DNA of 64,000 nucleotides from JACCXG01 sp963836735 (GTDB taxonomy: Bacteria > Acidobacteriota > Vicinamibacteria > Vicinamibacterales > 2-12-FULL-66-21), in contig CAWIKP010000024.1 of the NCBI GenBank assembly GCA_963836735.1, forward strand, positions 62,001 to 126,000, given 5' to 3'. Below, piece after piece: positions 38,938 through 48,274 of the stretch. The notes under the pieces were generated by a model. It ran no database searches and was not told the DNA's origin. It saw only the letters and a list, made by a program, of their open reading frames with translations. A program made the position numbers and the translations under genes. Position 1 is the first letter of the stretch. Every line of letters starts with the position of its first letter.

Positions 38938-40609
38938 TCAATCGGGCAGCGCGAAGACGAACATCGAGCCCTGGCCGGTGCCGACGATGTACTGCTTGCC
39001 GTTCACCGCGTAGCTGATGGGCCCGCTCGCGTTCGGGCCGCCGAGATTGACGTGCCACAGCAGCTCGCCGGTCTTCGCGTCGAGCGCGACGAAGTTGCCT
39101 TCCATGCCCCCGCCGAAGACGAGATCACCGGCCGTCGAGAGCACGCCCGACTCCGTGTAGTTGACCATCTTGAAGTCCCACTTCTTCTCGCCGGTCTTCG
39201 GATCGATGGCGCGGATCGCGCCGTAGCCCTCGTCCTCTCTCTTGAAGGCCGGATTGGCGCGGGTCTGGCGCCCGCCGCCGGCCGGAACGTCCATGCCCGC
39301 CGGCGGTGTGGATCCGGTATAACGCTTGCCCTCGACCCACTCGCCGGCCGGGTACTTCGCCGACCGCGACGAGTAGTTGTCCCAGGTCGGCACGTAGAAC
39401 AGGCCCGTGCGCGGGCTGTAGGACGGGGGATACCAGTTGGTGCCGCCCTGCGTCCCGGGGAACACGACGATGCCGCCCATCGGCTTGGGCCAGAACTCCG
39501 GGTTCTTGATCGGGCGGCCGTCGGCGTCGATGCCGTCGCTCCACGTCTGCTTCACGAACGGCTTGCCCATCAGGAACTTACCGGTCACGCGATCCAGCAC
39601 GTAGAAGAAGCCGTTGCGGTTCGCCCAGAGCATCAGCTTGCGCGGTTTGCCCTGCCAGTCCATATCGGCGAGCACCGGCACCTGCGTCGCATCCCAGTCG
39701 TACTCGTCGCCGGGCGTGAACTGGTAGTACCACTTCAGTCTTCCGGTGTCGGCGTCGAGCGCGATGACGGAGGCGGAGTACAGATTGTCGGCCGGCGTGC
39801 GCACGTCGCCGTTCCATCCCGGGTTGGGATTGCCGGTGCCCCAGAACGTCAGATTCGTTTCCGGGTCGTAGCTGCCGCCGTTCCAGATCGGACTGCCGCC
39901 GTGCTTCCACGAATCACCCACCCAGGTCTTCGTTTCCGGCGCATCCGCCGAGGCCGGGGCGGTGTCGAAGCGCCAGCGCTCCTCGCCGGTCTTGACGTCG
40001 TAGGCCGACACCCAGCAGTTGGCGCCTGCTTCGTTGGTCGCCGGCCCGAGGATGACTTTGTCCCTGACGACGAGCGGCGGCACGTTGTACTGGTAGCCCT
40101 TGCGGAAGTCGGCCAGCGTCTTGTCCCAGATCACCTCGCCATTCTTTGCATCGATGGCGATCAGATGGCAGTCGACCGTCGCCCAGAACAGCGTCTCGCC
40201 GGCGATCGCCAGCCCTTTGTTGACCTCGTAGGCGTTGTAGTAGGCCTTCGGATCGAGCGCGCGATTGAGCTTCCAGGTACTCGCGGCCGGTGACGGCATC
40301 GAGCGCGACCACCTCGAGCGCGGTGCCGGTGTACATGATGCCGTCGACCACCAGCGGGGTGTTCTCCATCTTGTTCTGCGCGTTCGTGTTCTTCGCGTAG
40401 AGCGGATGGTAGGACCACTTCAGCTGCAGACCCCTGACGTTGCCGCGGTTGATCTGCGACAGCGGACTGTAGCGATGGCTCGAATAGTTGCCCGAGTAGG
40501 TGAGCCAGTTGTGCGGCTCGCGTTCGGCGTGCAGCAGGCGGTCATGGGTGACGTCGGCCCAAGACGCGGCCGCCAGGAGAGTGAACAGGATCAGCGTCCG
40601 AGCAGTCAT
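38938..40609 (-). CDS. PQQ-dependent dehydrogenase (methanol/ethanol family), one frameshift
   Basis: About 556 residues. A signal peptide (MTARTLILFTLLAAASWA) leads to an eight-bladed quinoprotein propeller: WLTYSGNYSSHRYSPL, then TPLVVDGIMYTGT, WGTGNPNPGWNGDVR, PADNLYSASVIALD and WYYQFTPGDEYDWDA. These match periplasmic PQQ alcohol dehydrogenases. An extra C after the GTAC at 40277 shifts the frame between GREY and WKLNRALD. No haem domain is fused, so a separate cytochrome c must accept electrons; one is encoded at 42010. It diverges from the DUF3500 gene. Confidence 0.88.
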
Positions 40610-40753
40610 AGTGGCACTCTTCGGAACGAACGGACTCGGGCAGAGGCTGGTCGATCACGGCCGATCTTGTCAAGGTCCCGGGGCCAGGCGTGTATCATCT
40701 CCGTCGTTCTCTGGCACCTGGTCCCGTCAGCTCCAGCCCCCAAGGAGGCTCGC

Positions 40754-41968
40754 GTGCGGATTTCCTCTCGTGTGGCCGCGAATACGGCGCTTCTGGTCAC
40801 CATCGGCGTTGCGCTGAGCATCGCGCCGGCCGTCGCCCGGCAGCGCGCAGCGGCGGCGATGGCGCAGGCGGCGAACGAGTTCGTGTCGAGCCTCACGGCC
40901 GACCAGCGCGCCAAGGCCGTCCATCCCATCGCGTCAGAGGAATGGACCAGGTGGAACTTCATCCCCGCGAGCATGTTTCCGCGCAACGGGATCTCCTTCA
41001 AGGAGCTGAATCAGGCGCAGCGGCAGCGTGCGCACGATCTGATGAAAGCCAGTCTGAGCCAGACCGGCTACCTCACCGCCGCATCGGTGATGCAGCTCGA
41101 GAACGTCCTTCGCGAGATCGAAGGCCCGAGCGCGAGCGCCGGCGCGCCGCCCGCGGCACAGCCTGCGCCACCGCCGCCACCGCCGCCGCCGGCCGACCCG
41201 GCGGCGGGCGAGCGCGGCGCTGCAAGAGGCGGGGGTGGTCAGCGTGGCGGGCGCGGCGGCCGCGGAGGCGGAGGAGATGGCGCGGGAGCGCCGGTCATCC
41301 GCGACCCTGAGCTCTATTACCTGACCGTGTTTGGCGACCCGTCCGCGAAGAGTGCCTGGGGCTGGCGGGTCGAAGGACACCACGTGTCATTGCGATTTGC
41401 GATCGACAACGGACGGCTGCTGGTTTCGAGCACGCCGCAGTTTCTTGGCGCGAATCCGGCCGAGGTCCCCTACGGGTATGGGCCAAACACCGGTCTTCGG
41501 GTGCTCGCAGCGCAGGAAGACGCCGCCCGCGCCCTCGTGCTCGCGCTCGATGCAAAGCGGCAGGCGATCGCGATCGTCGCACCGGCCCCGCGGGGGTTCG
41601 CCTCCGGCACCACGGTCAAATTCGACCCTCAGACCCCGGTCGGCCTGCCGATGTCGCAGATGGCCCCGGCCGAGCGCGACATGCTCATGAAGCTGATCGA
41701 CAGCTACGCGAGCATCATGCCGGCTGATATTGCGGCGGCGCGACTCGCGAAAATCAAGACGGCGGGCACGGATGCCATCATGTTCGCCTGGTCCGGCTCG
41801 ACGGAAAAAGGGCGCCAGTATCAGTACCAGGTGCAGGGCCCGACGTTCCTCATCGAACACAACAACACGCAGAACAACGGCAACCACATCCATGCGGTCT
41901 GGCGCGACTTCAACGGAGATTTCGGCCGGGACGTCCTCGCCGAGCACCTGGCCGCCCTGCCACACTAG
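40754..41968 (+). CDS. Secreted DUF3500 domain protein
   Basis: 404 residues, intact. The GTG at 40754 has AAGGAGG 5 bases upstream. A signal peptide (ends APAVARQ) is followed by a DUF3500 fold interrupted by a proline- and glycine-rich insert (about residues 130-180). The C-terminal half holds the family's conserved blocks: WGWRVEGHHVSLRF, NPAEVPYG and HNNTQNNGNHIHAVWRDF. Function unknown; the many histidines near the end suggest metal binding. The next gene, a cytochrome c, starts 41 bases later. Confidence 0.8.
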   Translation: MRISSRVAANTALLVTIGVALSIAPAVARQRAAAAMAQAANEFVSSLTADQRAKAVHPIASEEWTRWNFIPASMFPRNGISFKELNQAQRQRAHDLMKASLSQTGYLTAASVMQLENVLREIEGPSASAGAPPAAQPAPPPPPPPPADPAAGERGAARGGGGQRGGRGGRGGGGDGAGAPVIRDPELYYLTVFGDPSAKSAWGWRVEGHHVSLRFAIDNGRLLVSSTPQFLGANPAEVPYGYGPNTGLRVLAAQEDAARALVLALDAKRQAIAIVAPAPRGFASGTTVKFDPQTPVGLPMSQMAPAERDMLMKLIDSYASIMPADIAAARLAKIKTAGTDAIMFAWSGSTEKGRQYQYQVQGPTFLIEHNNTQNNGNHIHAVWRDFNGDFGRDVLAEHLAALPH

Positions 41969-42009
41969 TGTCGCTAGCCCCAACCCACCGCGAGAGGAGA
42001 CCGATTACG

Positions 42010-42510
42010 GTGAGAGCGCGAACAACGATTTGGCTCCTGGTGGCGGCCTGCAGCCTGTCTGGAGCAGCGGCCACCTCCGCACAGGACTCACCGGCCGGCG
42101 ACGCGGCGCGCGGCAAGGCGCTCGTCGAGTCGAGCGGCTGCTTCGACTGCCATCGCATCGACGACCGCGGCTCGCGGCTGGGTCCCAATCTCTCCCGGAT
42201 CGGCAGCCGGCGCACCGCCACCCGCCTCCGCGAGGCCCTCGTCGATCCCGACGCGGAGGTGATCGCCGACAATCGCTTCGTGCGGATCGTCACGAAGGAC
42301 GGCACGAGCGTCACCGGCAAACTGCTGAATCAGGATGCGCTCAGCGTCCAGTTGATGAATCCGAAGGAAGAGCTCAAGACCTATCTTCGCGCGAACCTGC
42401 GCGAGTTCACGATCCTCGACAAGGGGTTGATGCCGTCGGTCCAGGGCAAGCTGACCGATCAGCAGGTCGCCGACATCGTTTCCTATCTGAGCTCGCTGAA
42501 AGGCACCTGA
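42010..42510 (+). CDS. Periplasmic c-type cytochrome, single haem
   Basis: 166 residues. The GTG at 42010 has AGGAG 9 bases upstream. A signal peptide (ends TSAQ) precedes the haem-binding CFDCH, then RLGPNLSRIG and later KGLMPSVQGKLTDQQVADIVSYLSSL, where the methionine is the likely distal haem ligand. Members of this group are often encoded with PQQ dehydrogenases or fused to membrane-bound dehydrogenases as electron acceptors. The divergent PQQ dehydrogenase at 38938 is the obvious partner. Confidence 0.85.
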   Translation: MRARTTIWLLVAACSLSGAAATSAQDSPAGDAARGKALVESSGCFDCHRIDDRGSRLGPNLSRIGSRRTATRLREALVDPDAEVIADNRFVRIVTKDGTSVTGKLLNQDALSVQLMNPKEELKTYLRANLREFTILDKGLMPSVQGKLTDQQVADIVSYLSSLKGT

Positions 42511-42517
42511 ATCGACC

Positions 42518-43417
42518 TTATTTCAAGTCTCTCGCGTAGATGTTCTTCCAGTACAACTTGTCGCCGTGGTACTGCAGCTCGATATTACCCTTGGCCGAAA
42601 GTGGCTTCGAGTAGTCCCAGTAGTTCTCCATTTTCACGTTGTCGACCACGAGCTGACCGTTGAGCCAGATGGTCGTCATGTCGCCGTCGCGCTGGATGAT
42701 GTGGAACGTGTTCCATCGTCCAGGTGGGTTGTCAGCGGCGACCAGTGGATTCTTCCCGCCACCCTTGTTGTTGAAGAGACCGCCGGAACCGAGCGGATTG
42801 GTCCAGATCTGAATCTGGGGCGCGTTCTTCAGGTACACCCCGCTGTCGGCACCGGCCTCGATGCACCAGTCGACGTAGAGGTCGACGTCGCCGTATTCCT
42901 TCACGGTCTGAAGGTTCTGCCCGCCCTTTTCCACATGCGGCGTCAGCTTGTCGGCCTGCACGCCGTCGAAGATGAGGATGCCGTCGGCGACGGACCAGTG
43001 TTTCAGGTACTCGTCGTTGGACTCCTGCTGCTTTGCGGCTTTCTCAGCGGGTGAGAGCTTCAGCAGGTCGGCAGGGTTGAGGCCCGCGCCGTACCGCAGC
43101 GTACCGATGTCGATGAGCGCCTGCCAGCCGGTCAAGTCCTTGCCGTTGAAGATCGCGGTAAAGCCTTCGCGCGCGAGTGCTGCCGGCACCTTGTTGTCGG
43201 TTGCCGTGGCCGGCGACGTGCACGTGAGTGGCGGCGGTGGCGGGGTCTGCAACCCGCGGCCGCGGCCCCGTCCACCCGGTTGCGGGGCAGCCGGCGCAGG
43301 CTCCTGCTGGCCGGCAGCGGGGGACGTCGCGGGCGGCGGTGTCTGGACCGCATGGAGCAGCGGTACCGCCGCCGTAATCGCCATGATCCCGGCGAGCAGA
43401 AGTGGCTGTCGCTTCAT
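42518..43417 (-). CDS. Secreted DUF1080 domain protein (3-keto-disaccharide hydrolase fold)
   Basis: 299 residues from the ATG at 43417, preceded by GAGG. A signal peptide and a Pro/Gly-rich linker lead to a concanavalin-like DUF1080 domain: FTAIFNGKDLTGWQ, then HWSVADGILIFDG, DVDLYVDWCIEAGADSGVYL, QIQIWTN and GNIELQYHG. DUF1080 includes periplasmic enzymes acting on 3-keto sugars or related glycosides. Convergent with the cytochrome c gene, with 7 bases between stops. Confidence 0.85.
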   Translation of the reverse strand: MKRQPLLLAGIMAITAAVPLLHAVQTPPPATSPAAGQQEPAPAAPQPGGRGRGRGLQTPPPPPLTCTSPATATDNKVPAALAREGFTAIFNGKDLTGWQALIDIGTLRYGAGLNPADLLKLSPAEKAAKQQESNDEYLKHWSVADGILIFDGVQADKLTPHVEKGGQNLQTVKEYGDVDLYVDWCIEAGADSGVYLKNAPQIQIWTNPLGSGGLFNNKGGGKNPLVAADNPPGRWNTFHIIQRDGDMTTIWLNGQLVVDNVKMENYWDYSKPLSAKGNIELQYHGDKLYWKNIYARDLK

Positions 43418-43675
43418 CGTGAGTTGCCTCGGAAAATCGGGTGCGTCGGCCACAGGCCGACAATCTGGCCCATGATAGTTGGAGCGCGGCCAGGACGACA
43501 GACCTTCGCGTCGTTGCCAGGGTCTCAAGTGAGCCATCGACACTCCCGTCTCCCAACGGACTCCACTACTGCGCGAGGATCCGGATCGGCGTCTCGTCTG
43601 CCACGACCTGGCTGCCGTCGATGACGGCTGAGATAATCTGCGACAGTTCCCACGCTGGAAGCGAGGATTTCATAC

Positions 43676-44950
43676 GTGACTCAATCTGTCGTTCCTGGTG
43701 CATCTCACGTGTCGCCAGTGGACATCATCCGCGATCAGTTTCCCGCGCTCCGCCGCGAGCACCACGGCTATCCCGTCGCGTACTTCGACGGACCAGGCGG
43801 GACCCAGGTCCCCGACGTCGTGGTCGACCGCATGCGCGACTACCTCCTCCATCACAATGCGAACACGCACTGGGCCTACCCCACGAGCGAAGAAACGGAC
43901 GCGGCCATCGCGAACGCGCGTGTTGTGCTGGCGACTTTTCTCGGCGCGTCGCCCGAGGAGGTGGCCTTCGGAGCGAACATGACGACGCTGACGTTCCACG
44001 TGAGCCGGGCGTTGGCGCGTCAGTGGCAGGCGGGCGACGAAGTGATCGTCACCGAGCTGGATCATCACGGAAACGTCGATCCGTGGCGCGCGGTCGCGCG
44101 CGATCGAGGCCTGACGATTCGGTCCGTGCCGATGAACACCGCGACCGGCGAACTGGACTGGAGCGCGCTCGAGCGCGCCTTCTCGCCGCGAACGAGACTC
44201 CTGGCCATTGGCGCCGCCTCGAATATCCTCGGCACGATCACGGACGTGACCGCGGCTGCGCGGCTCGCCCGTGACGCTGGCGCGTTGTCCTTCGTCGATG
44301 CCGTCCACTACGCGCCGCACGCCCTCGTGGATGTCCGCGCGATCGGCTGCGACCTGCTCGTGTGCTCGCCGTACAAGTTCTACGGACCGCATCTCGGCAC
44401 GATCTACGTGCGGCGGGACCTGCTGGAACGGCTCGACGTGCCCAAGGTCGAGCCCGCGGCCAACATTGCTCCCGATCGGCTCGAGACCGGCACGCTCTCC
44501 CACGAGGCCATCGTCGGGGCCGCCGCGGCTGTCGATTTCCTCGCCTCGCTCGCGAACCATGACGGGAGCCGACGCGACGCGCTCGGCCGGACGATGGCGG
44601 CGCTGCACGAGCGCGGCCTGCGGCAGGTGACGCGACTGTGGGAGGCGCTCCGTGCCATTCCTGGTGTGACGGTCTACGGGCCCCCGCCGTCGCGACCGCG
44701 CACGGCTACCCTCTCATTTGTCGTCTCGGGCCTGGATTCGACCGCGGTGGCGCGCCACTGCGCCGGGCGCGGATTGTTCGTGTCGAATGGCGACTTCTAC
44801 GCCATGACGGTCGCGCGGCGCCTCGGGCACGGCGACGATGGGCTCGTCAGGCTTGGCTGCGCCGCCTACACGTCGGACGACGAGGTCGACCGCGCGATCG
44901 CGGCGATCGCCGAGGTGGCCGATCGCCGAGCTCGAGACGAGGCAACGTAA
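43676..44950 (+). CDS. Cysteine desulfurase-like class V aminotransferase (VC1184-type)
   Basis: 424 residues, intact; GTG start. Class V fold with YFDGPGGTQVP, HHNANTHWAYPTS, the ELDHHGNVDPW turn and the PLP lysine in CSPYKFYGPH. The region where SufS enzymes have their catalytic cysteine reads GLFVSNGDFYA and lacks it, so a different reaction is likely. The family is annotated cysteine desulfurase-like (VC1184) without a proven substrate. Stands alone between two repeats. Confidence 0.85.
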   Translation: MTQSVVPGASHVSPVDIIRDQFPALRREHHGYPVAYFDGPGGTQVPDVVVDRMRDYLLHHNANTHWAYPTSEETDAAIANARVVLATFLGASPEEVAFGANMTTLTFHVSRALARQWQAGDEVIVTELDHHGNVDPWRAVARDRGLTIRSVPMNTATGELDWSALERAFSPRTRLLAIGAASNILGTITDVTAAARLARDAGALSFVDAVHYAPHALVDVRAIGCDLLVCSPYKFYGPHLGTIYVRRDLLERLDVPKVEPAANIAPDRLETGTLSHEAIVGAAAAVDFLASLANHDGSRRDALGRTMAALHERGLRQVTRLWEALRAIPGVTVYGPPPSRPRTATLSFVVSGLDSTAVARHCAGRGLFVSNGDFYAMTVARRLGHGDDGLVRLGCAAYTSDDEVDRAIAAIAEVADRRARDEAT

Positions 44951-44991
44951 GGGGCGGATTGGGGTGTTGAGGAACAGAGGCTTTCGATAGC

Positions 44992-45120
44992 GTCGGGGCT
45001 GGGGGCTCGGGGCTCGGAACGCCAGTGGTACCAAAGCCAACTAGCCGCTCAGTTTTGCAACGGTTGCCTTTGACGACCACCGGCTTTCCGAACCCCGAGC
45101 CTCGAGCCCCCAGCCCCGAC
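44992..45120. repeat. Intergenic paired-arm hairpin element
   Basis: The left arm (44992-45020, GGGGCTGGGGGCTCGGG type) and right arm (45087-45120, CCCCGAGCCTCGAGCCC type) are reverse complements. Inner sequence such as GCCAGTGGT pairs with ACCACCGGC. Lies between the convergent desulfurase-like gene and the TPR gene. A half-arm of the same type occurs at 54200. Confidence 0.75.
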
Positions 45121-45163
45121 TGAAAACGCTTGGAGAACAGACAGGTGGGCCGATTTCAGGGAC

Positions 45164-45961
45164 CTACCGCGTCCAGCGGGACTTGAATGCCTCCCACTCG
45201 GACAGCATCACGGCCGTCACCGTTTTCGGGTCGCGCGGCGGCAGGCGACGCGCCCGATCCGGAATGATCCCCTGAACCATCAGCCGATCGAGATCGGCGC
45301 GCAGGGCCGCGCCATGATCCATCCCGAGTGGTGCGGTGACCCAACCGGCCTGCGCAGCGTTGAGCGCCCGGTCCAGATTGCCGGCGCCTCTCGCCGCCGC
45401 GGCCAGCCAGTACCAGGCAGGCGCCGACGCGGCATCGGCCGCCAGTTCCTTCTCCATCCGTCCGACGATGCGCGAGTAGAATGGCTCGCGGGCATCGCGC
45501 GCGTTGGTCAGGGCCAGACGATCGAGGGCGGTCGCCCACCAGTCGAGGAGCCGCTCGCGCTGTCCAGCGCCGAGCGGTTCTGTGCTGTCCAGCGCACGCT
45601 CGAACAGCTCGACGGCTGGCCCGAAGAAATCGTCGAGGTAGAGTGCTTCGCCCCGCCCGATGACCCATTCGCCACGTTCCCTGCGGTCGAGCCCCTGCGT
45701 GTTGACCATCGTCAGCGCTTCGCGTGCCTGCGCCAGGTCCTCGGGCTCGGCGGACTGGCGATAGCGTTCCAGGTAAATGCGCCCAAGCACCAGCCGCGCC
45801 GACTCGGTGGTCGAGTTCAGCTTGATCGCTTCGCGCGCCAGCTTCGCCGCGTTCTCGTACTGGCCGAGGTTATAGAGCCGACGGGCCTCGGCCAGCGGAT
45901 CCGCCGCGGCTACGAGCGTTCCGGACAGGCCCACAATCACGAACGCGGCGAGCAGTCGCAT
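45164..45961 (-). CDS. Secreted TPR protein of unknown function
   Basis: 265 residues from the ATG at 45961, chosen because a signal peptide begins there (MRLLAAFVIVGLSGTLVAA). Tetratricopeptide-like helices run from about residue 20: DPLAEARRLYNLGQYENAAKLAREAI, then ESARLVLGRIYLERY, and further helical pairs to residue 240. No enzymatic motif. Probably a periplasmic scaffold. It diverges from pcnB over 133 bp. Confidence 0.65.
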   Translation of the reverse strand: MRLLAAFVIVGLSGTLVAAADPLAEARRLYNLGQYENAAKLAREAIKLNSTTESARLVLGRIYLERYRQSAEPEDLAQAREALTMVNTQGLDRRERGEWVIGRGEALYLDDFFGPAVELFERALDSTEPLGAGQRERLLDWWATALDRLALTNARDAREPFYSRIVGRMEKELAADAASAPAWYWLAAAARGAGNLDRALNAAQAGWVTAPLGMDHGAALRADLDRLMVQGIIPDRARRLPPRDPKTVTAVMLSEWEAFKSRWTR

Positions 45962-46076
45962 GGCCACTGATCGTAGCACCTCGGATCGCGCCGCGCGCCG
46001 CACCGTCATCGGCCATCCTGACGCGTCATTAACTTGATTGCCGTCAATAACTTAGTGATGTTATGCGGTTTCGTGA

Positions 46077-46085
46077 TGCTATAAT
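46077..46085 (+). promoter_or_regulatory. Extended -10 promoter of pcnB
   Basis: TGC directly before a perfect TATAAT (46080-46085). A -35 box is not convincing, which is typical of extended -10 promoters. The start codon (TTG 46092 or ATG 46095) lies 6-9 bases beyond, so the message is probably leaderless. The region around 46025-46085 is unusually AT-rich. Confidence 0.65.
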
Positions 46086-46094
46086 CGCCGCTTG

Positions 46095-47441
46095 ATGGTG
46101 GAACCGACCATCGTTCCGCGGTCCGCGCACCCGTTATCACGGCGACTGATCGATCCCGACGCCCTCAAAGTCCTCTACAGGCTCCACGAGCACAACTACG
46201 TCGCGTACCTGGTCGGGGGGAGCGTTCGGGACCTGCTGCTGGATCGCCGGCCCAAGGACTTCGACATCGGGACGTCCGCGCACCCGCATCAGGTCAAGAA
46301 GCTGTTTCGCAACTGCTGGATCATCGGCCGGCGGTTCCGGCTGGCCCACGTCAAGTTCGGCACCAAGACCATCGAAGTCGCGACGTTCCGCCGGCAGGTC
46401 GATGCCAGCATCACCCCTGAAGCGGAAATCGCCGAGGCCGAACAGGCCGAGCTGAACGGTGCGGCCCCGCCGACCGGGTCTGCCGACGACGAGGCGTTGG
46501 AGATCGAGGCACGGCGCGCGCAGGATCGCCTGATTCAGCGGGACAACACCTACGGCACGCCCGAGGAAGACGCCTTCCGCCGCGATTTCACGGTCAACGC
46601 CCTGTTCTACGACATCGGGACGTTCTCGATCATCGATTACGTGGGCGGCCTCGAGGATCTCAACTCGCGGCTGATCCGCTGCATCGGCAACCCGGACGTC
46701 CGGTTCCTCGAAGACCCGGTCCGCATGCTTCGCGCGGTGGTCCTGGCGGCGCGGCTGGAGTTCACGATCGACGCGCCAATCCTCGAGTCCATCGAAATCT
46801 ACAAGCACGAAATCGCGCGCAGCGCGCCGGCACGGCTGCTGGAGGAATACTTCAAGATTCTGCGGTCGGGTCACGCGTCGGACGCATTCGGCCAGCTGCG
46901 AAGGACCGGGCTGCTCCGGGCCATCACGCCAGAGCTCGACGAGGCGGGCGACGCCCTGTGGCGTGCTATCACGGCGCTCGATCGCTACCGCGCCCGCTTC
47001 GAAGCCGCGCCGGACACGCTGACCAACGCCATCCTGGCCGGCACACTGCTCCAGCCTCTCGGCCTCGCCGGCCGGCGCCAGCGGTTCTCGGCGGACCCGC
47101 TGGAGCGCCGCGTGGAGCTCGGGCTGCTGCCGATCCCGCGACGCGACATCGAGCGGCTCCAGCAGATCATCGGCTTGCAGCACCGGCTGCTGGACATCCA
47201 CGCCCCGCACCGCGCCCAGCGCAGCCTGCTGCACCGCTCGACGTTCCCGGAAGCGGTGACCTGGCTGGAGATTCACGGAGGCCGCCCGGACGTGGTCGAC
47301 CACTGGCGCCAGCTGCAGGTTCAGGCCGCGCAGAGCGGTCCGCACCACCACACGGCCGGAGAGCTGGCGACCGCGGGCCCGTATCAGCGGCGGCGGCGGC
47401 GGCGACGGCGGCCGAGAAGTCCTTACAGGGCTCAGGAATAA
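46095..47441 (+). CDS. pcnB: Poly(A) polymerase (class II nucleotidyltransferase)
   Basis: 448 residues from ATG; a TTG one codon earlier is possible. The catalytic head shows LVGGSVRDLLL and the metal-binding DFDIGTSAHP; the RRFRLAHVKFG signature is that of PcnB rather than CCA-adding enzymes. The tail is arginine-rich (RRRRRRRRPRSP-like), also usual for PcnB. It adds poly(A) to RNA 3' ends and marks them for decay. The ORF is intact and starts near a likely leaderless promoter; downstream lies a paired-arm repeat. Confidence 0.85.
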   Translation: MVEPTIVPRSAHPLSRRLIDPDALKVLYRLHEHNYVAYLVGGSVRDLLLDRRPKDFDIGTSAHPHQVKKLFRNCWIIGRRFRLAHVKFGTKTIEVATFRRQVDASITPEAEIAEAEQAELNGAAPPTGSADDEALEIEARRAQDRLIQRDNTYGTPEEDAFRRDFTVNALFYDIGTFSIIDYVGGLEDLNSRLIRCIGNPDVRFLEDPVRMLRAVVLAARLEFTIDAPILESIEIYKHEIARSAPARLLEEYFKILRSGHASDAFGQLRRTGLLRAITPELDEAGDALWRAITALDRYRARFEAAPDTLTNAILAGTLLQPLGLAGRRQRFSADPLERRVELGLLPIPRRDIERLQQIIGLQHRLLDIHAPHRAQRSLLHRSTFPEAVTWLEIHGGRPDVVDHWRQLQVQAAQSGPHHHTAGELATAGPYQRRRRRRRRPRSPYRAQE

Positions 47442-47450
47442 CAGAGCGTT

Positions 47451-47557
47451 AACTCCCAACTTCCAACTCCCAACGCCCAAAGGAAGCCATTCGAGGCAGC
47501 GGAGTGAAAGCCCAGCTCGCTCGAGCTTTACGCCTTGGGAGTTGGAAGTTGGAGTTG
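47451..47557. repeat. Intergenic paired-arm hairpin element
   Basis: The left arm (47451-47473, AACTCCCAACTTCC words) and right arm (47533-47557) are reverse complements, around an interior of about 60 bases with AAGGAAGCCATTCG and CGAGCTTTACG. It fills the convergent gap between pcnB and the response regulator. Confidence 0.8.
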
Positions 47558-47558
47558 A

Positions 47559-48274
47559 CTAGCCTTTCGGCTCCGCAATGAACCTGTAACCGACGCCCCG
47601 GACCGTGAGCAGGTGTTGCGGCTTGGCCGGTTCCTTCTCGATGTAGCGCCTCAACCGGACGATGAAGTTGTCGATCGCCCGGGTGTCGGTGTCCTCGCGG
47701 ACGCCCCACACCTCCTCGAGCATCGCCTTCCTCGAAACCGCCTTGCCCTCGCGTTCGGTCAGGTAGCGGAGCAGGTTCGCTTCCATCAGGGTCAGCGGCA
47801 GCGTCCGGTCGCCGACCCTGAGCTCCAGCGTGTCGAAGTCGATCGTCTTGCCGGCAAAGGCGTAGCTGTCGCGGGCCCGCCGCATCCAGCCGCTCCGCCG
47901 GACCAGGCCCTTGATCCGCGCGAGCAGGATCGCGAGCTCGCTCGGCTTCGGAAGGTAGTCGTCCGCGCCCGGCGCCGAATCCCTTCAGGACGTCCTCGGG
48001 ACGGCCGCGCGCGGTCAGCATCAGCACGGGGACGAACTGCTTCGCGGCCCTCAGCTCCGACACGACGGCGAAGCCGTCCTTGCCGGGCAGCATCACGTCG
48101 AGCACCACGACGTCGTACGGCTGCCGCTCGGACCCGACCAGGCGTTCGAGCGCGGCCTCGCCGGTGTCCACGACCTCCGCCTCGAATCCTTCGGCCTCGA
48201 GGTTGAACCGCAGCCCCTCGGCCAGATGGTGCTCGTCTTCGACGATGAGGACGCGGTGCGCGGACGCGCGTCAT
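47559..48274 (-). CDS. OmpR-family response regulator, two frameshifts
   Basis: About 238 residues once single extra bases near 48265 and 47970 are removed. The receiver domain starts RVLIVEDEHHLAEGLRF, with the phosphoacceptor aspartate in VVVLDVMLPGKDG. The C-terminal winged helix includes LTLMEANLLRYLTER, EEVWGVREDTDTRAIDNFIVRLRRYI and TVRGVGYRF. Its ATG overlaps the histidine kinase stop as ATGA, so the two are translationally coupled. It will bind DNA upon phosphorylation; targets are unknown. Confidence 0.88.

Noticed and set aside
37969..40293. Plus-strand open frame of 774 codons
   Set aside because: It lies opposite aspartate kinase and the PQQ dehydrogenase, has low-complexity composition and no domain; a shadow of high-GC coding sequence.
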